From positions 38,801,154 through 38,865,153 of the forward strand of contig CM072887.1 of NCBI GenBank assembly GCA_037013685.1: a stretch of DNA of 64,000 nt. The letters run 5' to 3'. Positions 1-10,119 of the stretch are shown here, one piece after another. Source of the DNA: Acridotheres tristis (taxonomy: Eukaryota; Chordata; Aves; Passeriformes; Sturnidae). The notes below the pieces were generated by a model. It was not told the DNA's origin and did not search any database. It saw only the letters and a program-made list of their open reading frames with translations. The translations under genes were made by a program, and so were the position numbers. Numbering within the stretch: the stretch's first letter is position 1; the number at the start of each line of letters is the position of its first letter.

Positions 1-2344
1 ATTCCCTTGGAAAGGGTAAAACAGCTCAAAGCAATGTTACAAGACAGCTTCTGAATGCTGCAGTTTCAAAGTACTGCAAGCTATGTTGCACATATACCTA
101 TTATTTTAGAAAAAGGTGACAGAATTTTGCTGTCAGCTGCACCTTCAAGGAAGTTTAGATAGAATGCCAACGCTTTGACCTATACTAGACCCAATACACA
201 TCACCCTTAAGTATGCTGGGGCCTCTAACCAACACAGGTGGTCAGACTTATTCTTCTCTATCAAGAAAAGGCCATTTTGTCAAAAATAACCTCTTAAGGA
301 AAAACTGCATACCAGAAGTCAAAGCAGTAACTGCTGCAAGAGTCTAAAATCCTCTTAAGGAAATTTCCATCCACTAATCTGCTTGCTTTTGTGGCAGGAC
401 AAACAGGGTCTGTGGGATGTTCCTCCTCCTAGGGAAAAAGCCTTGATATCAACCCTCAGTAATCTGGGTGACAATTCTAGAGCAGAGCTGACAGTGCTCT
501 AGGGCCAAGATATGTCTCAGGAACAACACTGTTGTTCTATCCAACAATCCTTTTAATGTATGCCCCCAAGACGTTTTAAGAACTTATCCATCAACAAGAA
601 AAATCAGACCTCAAAAAAAAATGAGAAGTGCAGTTTTATAATGCATTTTACCACCATTTGTCCACACTATGCTCAGCATGGGAGAAACAGCAGGCCAACA
701 TAGCCTAAAGGAAGGTTATTTACAAAAACATCCTTTGAGCAGGTAAGAACCATTGCATTACATGATTTCATTTCATCCCTTAAGTCACACTTCAATATCC
801 CAAAACAAACAAAAATTTTTGAGGTTCAGCATGGTACAGCTATCAGTCACCTGAAAAGTAGAATGTTCTTTGTTACAATACCACTACAGCAGGACACAAG
901 TTTCATGGAAATGGAAGAGGCTTACAAACAGCCAGAAAAGGGCTGAAATAGCATGGTAGCAGCAGAAAAAGGGAGAAGAAAAAGCAGAAAGAAACACCAT
1001 TACTGATATTAAATTGCACACTGCAATGTTTACATTGGAAAATGAGAACACTGGATTAAGGTTTCTATACAAGCAGTCATTTAATGACATTTTCTGCCAA
1101 ATTTCAATCTTAAAAATTATAAGAAGCATCCTTAATGAAAGTTAACTGGGTTTAAATTAACTTGGGAAACAAAGGCTATATTCACAAAAAAGTCCTCCTA
1201 AAACCCACAAACCAGAAATTTTATCTTCAGCTACTTGCTCAAAGAAAAGGATGAGCCAAGCTACCTGCACTTAATTTGTTCCCCAAGCTTCTTAAAGAGT
1301 AATTTACTGCTCTTTTTAAGAAATGGTAATGGAAGGGAAAAAAGTCGATTTGGAAGTTGCACTCATTTCAGAGATCAAAGCTAAGATTTCTTCCTCCTTC
1401 CTATCATTAGGGGGTTAAGCTATGCCTTTAACATAGTACAAGTTAAAAAAAACACATCCTTGCACAGAAAATCAGACATCAAAGGTAAGCGTTATGTTTC
1501 AAGGAGTAAGAGATACCAGCAAGTTGATCTTCAAAAGGTGGCTACTTAGACAATTCATCTTTGCAGCCTCCCTTCAGACCTGAAGGGATTCAGTCTACTT
1601 TGCTTTTTTGACATCAGCAGATGGCTGATGGTCTATCAGGCACACCTTGGCTTGCTCTACACAAAACAGCAGCACCTTGCACTGACTCATAGGACCAGTG
1701 TCAAGCTTTGCCCTAAACTCATCATAATAGTGAGTGATGATTTGACCTTGCTGCTTTATATCTTCATACGACTTATTTGACATTTAAACACTTTGAGGCA
1801 AGACTTATCTTTGCCTGTAGGTTTGGATTTGTTTGGGGTTTTTTTGTTTTTTTTGTAATTAGCACAATATTACAGTGCTAATATGAATAATACTACAATA
1901 ATATAACCAACACATTATCTTGAAGCAAAGGGTCAGTTCAGTCTCGCTGTGGTGAAGAGCCAGCCAAAGGAACAAGCAGTAATGACAATTCAATAGTGAA
2001 TGGAATTACTTTACACACAATTTACTATACACAAACCTTGTTAATATAACAGTTACTCTTTTTGAGGTCATTACAAAATCTTCTCTGCAGGAAAACTGTA
2101 TTCCTCAAGAAGCTGTGTGCTCTTTCTTGGAAAAAACGCACATACAATAGCTGTAAAATTAAATTCCCTAACCTCTGGCAGAACACATCTTTTTATTCCT
2201 CACTTGACCTTGTAATAAGAGGCCAAAAATGGGTCTGCTTTCTATCTTGACAGCTACAAGTGTGTGGCTAATATCTACCAGAGACATTTTGTTTTGTGAA
2301 GACAGAAGGTGATATTTGTGTGATCCATGAATCAGCTGACTTAC
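1..2344 (-). other. RPS6KA2 intron 2 (partial)
   Basis: AT-rich intronic sequence running off the left edge. The next RSK exon, encoding the HHVKEG segment and start of the N-terminal kinase domain, was looked for on the minus strand and is not present. The only notable object is the open frame at 1595-1783, described separately. No repeat family was recognised. Confidence 0.6.
1595..1783 (-). other. Unrecognised 62-codon ORF inside RPS6KA2 intron 2
   Basis: The frame runs from ATG at 1783 to TAG at 1595. Its composition looks protein-like (for example GQIITHYYDEFRAKLDTG and VLLFCVEQAKVCLIDHQ) with balanced amino acids rather than low complexity. A TAA lies immediately upstream in frame. A possible acceptor AG follows AAAGC about 30 bases into the ORF, but its pyrimidine tract is poor. 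It could be an alternative terminal exon, a decayed retrocopy or a chance ORF. I do not recognise the protein. Confidence 0.25.
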
Positions 2345-2389
2345 CTCTTTTACAGGTTCTTCATCCAGGGCAGTATCTTCCACCACAGT
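2345..2389 (-). CDS. RPS6KA2: RPS6KA2 coding exon 2
   Basis: A 45-base exon encoding 15 acidic residues (TVVEDTALDEEPVKE). It is preceded on the minus strand by a strong pyrimidine tract ending in TAG and followed by donor GTAAGT. Phase is 0 at both ends. It corresponds to the short variable linker between the RSK N-terminus and the conserved HHVKEG segment. It appears about ten residues shorter than the mammalian linker as I remember it. Confidence 0.78.
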
Positions 2390-5300
2390 CTAGTAAACAG
2401 AGAGGAGAAAAGAGAAGAAAAATCCTGTAAATATATGCTACCAAGAAAGACAATTTTAAGCCAAGATCTAGCACAAAATATAGTCAGTTTAGTTCTAGGC
2501 AATTAAGTTGCTTTCAATTTATCCTTATAGTAGGCTTGTTCTATCCTTCACACTTTGCACAGGTAAATTAACCTTTGAATCCATAGGGACATGCTTCCTC
2601 CAAGATATATAAAATGTTAAGAGAAGAAAGCATAATAAAAGGACTATTAAAATTTCCGATGAATAGTTGAAGCCAAATTTGTCCTAGAATGGATAAGGAA
2701 CAAAAGATTATCACTGAAAAAAAATAGAGAAATGGAACATCATTTTTTGCTGGGAAGAGAGAATATATGTGTATATATAGGAGCAAATTTTCTAAACACT
2801 CAGCTTCCATTTAAATGCTGTGCTCACCTAAAATCCATTAAGTGATGAAACCTTTGGAAAACAGGCAGAAAGATTACATAGAGCTTGATCAGACAACCCT
2901 TTCTCAGGACGAATATTCCCAAGGCTGTAATTCACTATCCTATCCATCCAGCTTGAGTGGGATCAATAGCTTTGCCTACTCTCAAAGAAATTCTAGAAGA
3001 GCAAATATCCCAATTTTCTTGCTTACTTGTCAAACACAATTAATGACCTCCTGAGTCAACAGGTGAAACTCTAATCTTCCTTTACACAAACATAATATAG
3101 AACATGCCCTTGATGCTCTCTTCCTAATCAAATGATTGATTTACTATAAAAGCTGTATTTAATATCTGCAAGTCATTCACCTGAGTCATGCACAGGCACT
3201 AATAAATGTCTCTGTTTTAAAAGGGTTTTTGGCATTGAGAAAGGGGAGGAGAAAGAGGTCCATATGCATCAAAGAATTAAACTGTCTCCCTCCTTGTCTA
3301 CTAACTGTGAAAAGCTTCCGTGAAAAAGAACAACTTGCAGACAATCATGAAAACATTTTATCCCACACAGATTCAGAGACCACGACAGTTCTCTTGAATC
3401 AGTACAACCACTAGTGTTTAAACTGCATTCAGCTCATTAAAGAGTAAATGTTTCTGCTGTTTGAAAACGTCCTCATGGACAAGAGCCCATAAAAGATGAA
3501 ATTAATTTCTATGTGCTTTTACTGGATTTGAGCAAACAGTACTTGAGCAATTCTATCTACAGCATGATCTAAAATGGTCTTAAGTTATAGCATATCTGTA
3601 TTATGCTTAGAGACAGCAATAAATAGTGCAAATAAATGGTGCTTTATCTGTTGTTCCTATCTGAACTGCAGGAGTTTATGCCTGCAATTCTTTAACCCTC
3701 TAAGTTCTTTGTAAGATCTCAGCAAATGATAGATTAGTGTAGTTCAGCTATGCTGTTCTTTCAAGCAGGAAATAAAATAGAGCACCATCAAAACCTACAA
3801 ACCCACATATCTGATTAACTGTCATTACAATGGGTCAATTAGCCTTGGTAAGGAGATCCACACAGTTTATTCTCAAAGTCCTCTAAATTGCCCTTACCAG
3901 CCAAAGAGGTGACAGTACAAGGACTTTGTCCCAGGCAATTGAGTTTTAGTGCAGGATTTACCCTATGATCTAGGGGAGTTTTTCTCAGAAATTGACAACA
4001 GAAAAAGCAATGACTGAAGTGCTTTCTGTCTGGGCCAGAAAGAAAAACACTGGGCACACAAAAAACAAACTGATTTTAGAAAGACGGGAAGGAAGAAAAA
4101 AAAACAGGCATGTATATGTACTTTGAATAGCAGTCAATGGAAAGGTAGACTTGGGAGGGAAGCACTGTTTCTTTGATCTTCAGCAGAAAATTGTTCACCA
4201 TATATATAATTACACAAGTCTTCTCATGGTGAAAGTGATTTAATAAGGTGTCAGCTATGATTAACAAGGTGTCTAAAACAAAATCAGGAAGGATACACAG
4301 TTTCCCAGCTATAACCTGTTTATTGGCCCTCAGATTCCTTACATCCCACAAAGTGGAACAAGCAACAGTGTTCAGAAGTGAATTACATGATTTAAACCTT
4401 TGCAAGCCCTCCACAGGGGACTCCAGAATGAACTGTGCTGGTAGAATATATTACATTATCACTTCTGCTGTATTGTTTACATGTACAAACTAACAACTTG
4501 CATGAAACCTTTCCTGCAGTTCAGCAACTCCCTTTGCGTCAAGTGTTTTATGTTCTCCATAACCTGTGTGGCTCAGTTACACTCCCTTCTTGCCCTCTCA
4601 CCCAAGCCCTGTTACAGTACTTCCAATCAAACAAAGGGATGGGGGGTTAAAAAACAAACACCAACCTCCCCCCACCTCACAAGTTTCATTGATCGATTTT
4701 TACCTCCTGCCTGTTACAAATGTGCATCCCGTGCTACAAACAATTGACCTGAAATACTCGAGTGTTTGTGAACTGCTCAACAGTCCCAGAAATGCTGAGT
4801 AATCTACCTTGTCCCATTACAATATAAAAATCATAAAATCAGAGTAGCCCAAGCTGGAAGGTATCCACAAGGATCACAGAGCTCAGCTCCTGCACAGGAC
4901 ATCCCCAAGCATCACACCATGTGACTGAGAGCACTGTCCAAACACCTCTTGAACTTGAATGATGCCTTTCTTGACACAAGATAACCTTAGTTGGCAGGTA
5001 ATGAAAACACTGCGAGACAAATTGTGAGCACACGCAACACAGCAGCCCGCTAATTGTCACAGCGTCGGGTTTCCAGTATGATCCGGAAAGCACAGTCTTG
5101 CACTAAGATGGAATGAGCAAATGGGTAATCCGAGCCCAAGTGAGGTCCACGGACCTATTCGAGCCTCAAATTACAGATCACATACTTCATGTTTAAATGT
5201 GAGCCAGAGTCCGACTCAGCCCGCTTGGTGGGTTTCCATCTGTTGGATATGCTCTTTGCTTTCCAGCCACCCCAGTTCCCCGGGGCACGGTTCCGACCCG

Positions 5301-5626
5301 AGCCCGGTGCCGGGCGGGCGGAACGGACAGGACAGGACAGGACATCCCGCACTGCCCGGACTCTGCTCCGAACCTCTCCGCCTGTGAGGCAACAGGTTCC
5401 CGAGCGTCGCCTGCCTCCCCGCCCTCGGCGGCGAGCAGAGCGGGCGAGGGATGCTCATCGCACCCCGTTCCGGGCTGTTTTTTGGGGCAGCACCGAGGTG
5501 CTTCCCCGGCGGGAAAGGAGGCCCGGCAGCACCGCCGCTGCGGCACGACCCGCAGCCGCTCACCTCCGTCTCCATGGGCTCCACCTCTATCCCTTTCCAT
5601 AGCTCCAGCAAGTGGGCGATCGGCAT
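2345..5626 (-). CDS. RPS6KA2: RPS6KA2 (ribosomal S6 kinase RSK3), 5' part of the coding region; coding exons 1-2 only
   Basis: RSK3 is a serine/threonine kinase with two kinase domains, activated by ERK and PDK1, acting in cytoplasm and nucleus. Only its non-catalytic N-terminus is here. Exon 1 (5626 down to 5564) encodes 21 residues beginning MPIAHLLELWKGIEVEP. Exon 2 (2389 down to 2345) encodes TVVEDTALDEEPVKE. The MP-[IL]-A-x-L start and the ...EE-x-VKE ending before an exon junction match RSK family N-termini; in RSKs the next exon begins with the I-x-I-[ST]-H-H-V-K-E-G segment. That exon is not in positions 1-2344, so the kinase domains lie past the left edge. Both junctions are phase 0 and have good GT/AG sites. 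The identification rests on 36 residues plus synteny, so another gene cannot be fully excluded. Confidence 0.82.
2390..5563 (-). other. RPS6KA2 intron 1
   Basis: About 3.2 kb of AT-rich intron between the two coding exons, with canonical ends. It carries one CR1 remnant near 4.83-4.96 kb. Nothing else was recognised. Confidence 0.65.
4826..4960 (-). mobile_element. CR1 LINE 3'-end remnant
   Basis: Read on the minus strand, this segment resembles the 3' end of avian CR1: a stretch like TTTGGACAGTGCTCTCAG, then ATGGTGTGATGCTTGGGG, a diverged gatccttgtggataccttcca segment, and ending near a decayed ATTCTATGA-type tail (4826-4845). It is 5'-truncated, as almost all CR1 copies are, and has no coding capacity. 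The boundaries are approximate. Confidence 0.75.
5564..5626 (-). CDS. RPS6KA2: RPS6KA2 coding exon 1
   Basis: Twenty-one codons from ATG at 5626 to a GAG codon followed by donor GTGAGC (5563-5558). The start context has A at -3. The frame stays open upstream as far as another ATG at 5956, so the exon is longer than its conserved coding part and a longer N-terminus is possible. MPI is chosen as the start because other RSK paralogues begin with MPLAQL or similar. Confidence 0.83.
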
Positions 5627-5956
5627 GCTGGGCGATTCCTGCCTGAGGACGGGATCAAGCAGCAGGAGCGCGCGTCGCGAGCGGGAGCGGAGGCAGGAAG
5701 GTGCCAGGCGGGGACGGGACACGGCGCCGAGTGGGACCGGGACTCTCCAGGCACCCGCTGGCCAAAATGGCTCCGCGCTGCCCCCGGGGAGCTGCTGCCA
5801 GGCGGGGCGCGGGCGCTTCGCAGGCGCGGGGGCAGGACAAGGCAGCCACCGAGGGATCCCCGCCGCCCCGTCCCGTCCCTCTCGGTCGCCTTGGCTCGCT
5901 TTTAAGCTGGGCAAAGTTGCTGCGGAGGATGCTGCGGCGGCGGCGGGAGCTGCCAT
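5624..5956 (-). other. RPS6KA2: Possible in-frame N-terminal extension of RPS6KA2 or 5'UTR
   Basis: The reading frame of RPS6KA2 exon 1 is open upstream for 110 codons to an ATG at 5956 in strong context (G at -3, G at +4). The extension starts MAAPAAAAASSAATLP and is rich in Ala, Arg and Pro, as expected of translated CpG-island DNA, so it may simply be 5'UTR. No family member known to me has such an extension. Confidence 0.3.
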
Positions 5957-5962
5957 GGCAAC
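5949..5962. promoter_or_regulatory. RFX-type X-box motif in RPS6KA2 island
   Basis: GCTGCCATGGCAAC differs at one base from the ideal palindromic X-box GTTGCCATGGCAAC bound by RFX factors. It sits in the CpG island upstream of the MPI start and overlaps the candidate upstream ATG. Function is inferred from the motif only. Confidence 0.4.
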
Positions 5963-6060
5963 GGCGGCGCGGCCCCCCCGGCCCCGCCCGCAGCGCCCCA
6001 GGGACCGGCGGGGACGGGAACGGCGCCGGGCAGAACCGGGGATGGAGAGGCAACAGGAAA

Positions 6061-9000
6061 ATCTGTCCGTTTATAGCCACTATGTAGAACATCGGAATCG
6101 TGATAGAGCGTGCAGCTGACAGAAGGATATCCAAGGTTTACAAAGCCCAGTATTACTCCAGTCTCAAAACCAATTAGCCCTAATTTCCTTTACTATTTTA
6201 TCTCCGTACTACGAAGCTCGTAGTAAAGTCTGTTTATTCACATGCCCTTTCCTCCTCCTTCAGATCTCATAAGCTATTACAACCTTACTATAGCAAGCAT
6301 GACAACACATCACATGCCCACCTGCCAGAAACCATGGTTTAGGCAGATATTGATTTGAATTCTCAAATTTAGGACAAAACATGCATTTTAACTTGTTCGG
6401 GCAACTTCATTAGGGGCCAAAAGGTTTTAATGTTAGATAAATCACTGTGTTCCAAAATGGTTCTTTGAAGAAAAGAGTCAATGTTCAATGTTCAGAGTGC
6501 ATTTTTTCTTCTGTTCCTTGCTCAAATTGCCATGGTCTGCTTCCATATAGGCAGTGCTGTACAAATTCAGGACAAGTTTTCATTAACAACAAAAATTCTT
6601 CTGCCAGTCTACAATGAAAAATTTGAGAAGTGTTCCTCCTCCAGTCCTATCTCAGCTTCCCCAAACCCTATTTAACATGAATAAGCTCCCCTGTGAGTCC
6701 AAATTCTAAACATGGTTAGGAAAATCAAATTCACTAACCATAATAAAGAAAAGGAAAAAAAACCCCTAGTCCTCAACCAGAGCCACAGAGATATGCATTC
6801 AGATAGTGCTGCAAGAACTCAGTCTTTTAATTGTGTTAGAATACGAACACTCTTCTTGACATCTGCGACAACACTTAAGTAACAACTTGTAACACCAATT
6901 ATGCAGTTTCATCTGCTTTGCAGATTGAGCAATTAAATATCTAGATTACTGCCTTTACTCACTGCTCACCAAAAAAGAATAGTGGGAGTGATGTTATTCA
7001 CATAACAGACACATAACTGAGGTCAAAAGCTGCACTACCTGGCTGTAACACACTCCCTGGCTCTTGTGTCCTGTCCCTGTTTCTTCCTCAGCAACACATG
7101 AAAGATGGAGTTCCTACCTTTAACTTGACATACAGGCACTCCCAAACAGCCTCATAGCACCAATGACTGGGAGGCAAAAAAAAAACAAAGCCAGGACCAA
7201 ACAAAACAAATTCAGAGCACAAACCACACTTGTTTTACAAAACCCAAGAACCTTTATCAACCAGACATATTACCCCTGAGAAGATTGTACATAATTATAT
7301 CACATGCCATCTTGATTTTAAAAACTGTGTAACTCCAATTTACAGGACTGTATTTTAGCCTTTGAGATACCAATCTTGGATGCTACAGGCTGAGAGCAAG
7401 AGCAAAGTGTCTGTGACAACAGGGAATTGGGGAGGTTCAGATAATCCCAGGGGAGGCAAATCCAAGGTTTGGGGTCATTGCACTGTAGTCAAGTTAAAAA
7501 CATGTGCATGCAGATCTAATGTTTTTACAACTTTTCTATCAAGTTCACTTAATTCTTGACACATATAATTACATGCTGCCTGAAGTATTAATCTGTTATC
7601 AAACCGGGACAGCAAAACTTGCAAGTTTATTTCCAGACCAGTTTGGTCAGTCTAAACAGGGAAAAACCAATGACAAGATCTGGTTATTCCTTTCACATAT
7701 ACACTTCTGTTATAAGCCTGATACATATATTGTGCAGTAAGCTGCCTATGCTCTTTCAGCACTAGGATGACTTGGACCCAAATTATATATTCAAAAATAA
7801 TTGGACTAACCAAAGCATGCATTCTATACTCGATTTCTTATTCCTGCCTAACAATGCATTAGTTTTTAACCTCAGCTCAAATGAAAATGAGGGTCTGGGT
7901 AATTTTCCCCTGCCCTTTATTTTGCAGAATCACAAAATCAGGAGTAGTCCGCTTCCAAAAAACCTCATTAGGAACAGTATAAAGAATTAGAAGGGAAGAG
8001 AGGGATGGAACATAGAGGCAAAAAACCACACAAAAGAGCAGACAGAAATTCAAAGAAATTGGTCTCCGAGGACGCACAAGAAATCTGGTCAGATCAAGAA
8101 GTATTTACAGATTTTTTCCTAAGAAAATATTTTACTTAACTACACTCACAATTTAGCAGAAGTAATATTTGCAGATATGTTAGCTAGACTGAGAATTGCA
8201 AGGAGATTAGTTCAACATGCATCAAGAGAATAAAAGCATTTTTAACTGCTGTGTGAGGAAGCACTGGACTACTTGCATGGTGATTTCTCATTTATTTTTA
8301 CCTGTCTCCTGAGTGGTAAGCTAATGGTCGCTACCAGATGCAGAAAGGAGGATTAGATACCTCAATATCCTGCTAGGTTACAGTAACTCCTACACTAGCA
8401 GGAGATACACAAGTACAGAAGAAAATTTCTTAAGGGCATTGTGTACAAATCACATTAAGATACTTTCATAACTTGCATGTCTGCTGCTTTGTGGAAAAGG
8501 AAAGGACTATTTCCCCATTTGATGCACAAAAGGAAAGAAGCACAGAAATATTATCCTCTACCACTAGCTCAACACACTTCCAAGTTCATGACTTCAGCAT
8601 TCAGCTGAATGGAATCACCTCATGCCAAAACACATGCATTCATCTGCATGCAGTTTGAGCTCAAAGCTCACTCAAAGCTTGAGCTAAATAACTTTCTGCT
8701 TGTCCAACAACCAAAAGAGACATAGAAGTCAGCAAAAAATCCTCTCTCCTTCAGAGGCATTCCTACCATCCCCCTCTGCTACAGTGCAAACATCACCTGC
8801 TATTAGGCTGGCTACACTGCCAGAACAGCATCACCTGCCCAACCTTTTTTTTTTTTTCCCCTTTTTCCTTTTCTAAATTGCCATCAAGTATTAACTCAAA
8901 TGAAATGCATATAACTTTCTGGGACAAGACTGACCACTTGCCCGTCTGTTCATCTGCAGCATTACACAAGCAAAATTTAAGCTTAATTTTCAGTAACTCC

Positions 9001-9380
9001 CAGGCAAACAAGAGCTACCTGGAACATTTTCTTAAAGGACAGAATCCCCCAATGCCAGCACTGAGAAGAGATCAGGTCTCTGAACTGTCAGTAGCATCAG
9101 TAAAAGTGGGAGGAAAAAAATTGCCAAGAGCAAAGTAGTAACACTCCCCTGTCCCTTTGACATGCTGCACTACAGAGCATCCAGAGAGTGCATTACTTGT
9201 CTGATGCTAGTTTTGGCTGCTAAAGGACTCCTAGAAAGTCTTGAACGCTCAACTACAAAAGATCCAACCATCAATCATCCCCTAACCTCCAAAGAAATCA
9301 GACTGTACAATGTGTGCTGAAGTTCCACCAAAGGTCACTTAAGAGAAGAACAAAACCAGAGTAGAGCACTAGCAACATTT
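6061..9380. other. Intergenic, no gene recognised
   Basis: AT-rich DNA upstream of the RPS6KA2 island. Short ORFs (maximum about 80 codons) show no recognisable protein. A C/T-rich run occurs near 8846-8872. No RNA gene or clear repeat was seen. Confidence 0.5.
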
Positions 9381-9388
9381 CCTGCAGA

Positions 9389-9658
9389 TTAATCCAGTTT
9401 CCAAAGGCACAAAAAAGGAATTTCTTTGGTCGTTTCCAAGAATACTTCAAAATACCTCACTTGACAGTAAATGGTTGGCATAAACTGGGGTATATGACTC
9501 GAGAAGTCCTGCTCATAGAGACCCTTCAGCCAAAGGATTTGATACCCCATGATGAAGAAAGCACTGCTGGCCACACACAGTGACAGAAGGTGACATACAC
9601 AGACAAGCAGAATCTCAACAGCAAGAGGAGAGGCCTGAGCATATCCCAGTGAAGGTTT
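9389..9658 (-). other. Candidate exon of unknown gene or transcript
   Basis: On the minus strand a pyrimidine-rich tract ending GGCCAGCAG (about 9565) is followed by an open segment that reads AFFIMGYQILWLKGLYEQ and continues, up to a GTGAGG donor-like site near 9463. It is the only open frame of the three across that segment. The upstream Leu/Val/Cys-rich reading is explained by the pyrimidine tract. The protein is not recognised and there is no proven partner exon, so it may be non-coding. Confidence 0.2.
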
Positions 9659-9698
9659 TTAGATCCACACAGACCGCTGTCATTGTGTATATCCATCA

Positions 9699-9811
9699 CG
9701 ATGATATATCCGTCATCTGCTGCTCTAGTTCGCCATAAAATGCAGCCTTATGGCAGGGAAGTGGAAACCATGGTCTTTGAGGGTCATATGGGACTTCCAC
9801 TCCACCATCCT
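9699..9811 (-). other. Candidate terminal exon of unknown gene
   Basis: After an acceptor-like CACAATTAG on the minus strand, a frame reads DGGVEVPYDPQRPWFPLP and then CHKAAFYGELEQQMTDISS before a TGA. A 40-base segment at about 10043-10082, flanked by TAG and GTAAGT, could precede it in phase. Because this segment ends in a stop, it cannot be joined to the candidate exon at 9.46-9.57 kb in one coding sequence. No family recognised. Confidence 0.2.
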
Positions 9812-10119
9812 AATTGTGAAAGAAACACGTTGTACATGACTAGTTTCCTATAATCTGTACAGTCAAAATTCTACTCTTCCTGGAGGAAAGCAAATAAACA
9901 AATTCCCTCACACTACTTTTTCTCCATGAGAGCAGGTGTTGAAATGCTTTAAGCTCACTTTTAATTAAATGAATATATTTCTCCTCAGCTTGTTTGTTCA
10001 GTATCTCAGCATTAAGTACTTCAAGCTCAGCACTTGGATAACTTACCATCATTTGTGCAGAACAAGAGAGAAGCACAAAACAGTATCTACACACAGGTAA
10101 TTGTGCCAGACACAAGAGA

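Larger units (their letters stand above)
5270..6060. promoter_or_regulatory. CpG island: RPS6KA2 promoter and first exon
   Basis: A sharp rise in G+C and in CpG density over about 0.8 kb in otherwise AT-rich DNA, with many CGG/GCC runs, contains RPS6KA2 coding exon 1. No TATA box is obvious. The many overlapping open frames on both strands here are a consequence of GC richness and are not annotated as genes. Confidence 0.8.

Noticed and set aside
1..2344. Search for the next RSK exon (HHVKEG / kinase start)
   Set aside because: No matching translation on the minus strand; it must lie outside the window.
5189..6134. Long overlapping ORFs on both strands around the RPS6KA2 island (up to 246 codons)
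   Set aside because: GC-rich DNA has few stop codons. Only the 21-codon RSK3 segment has family similarity.
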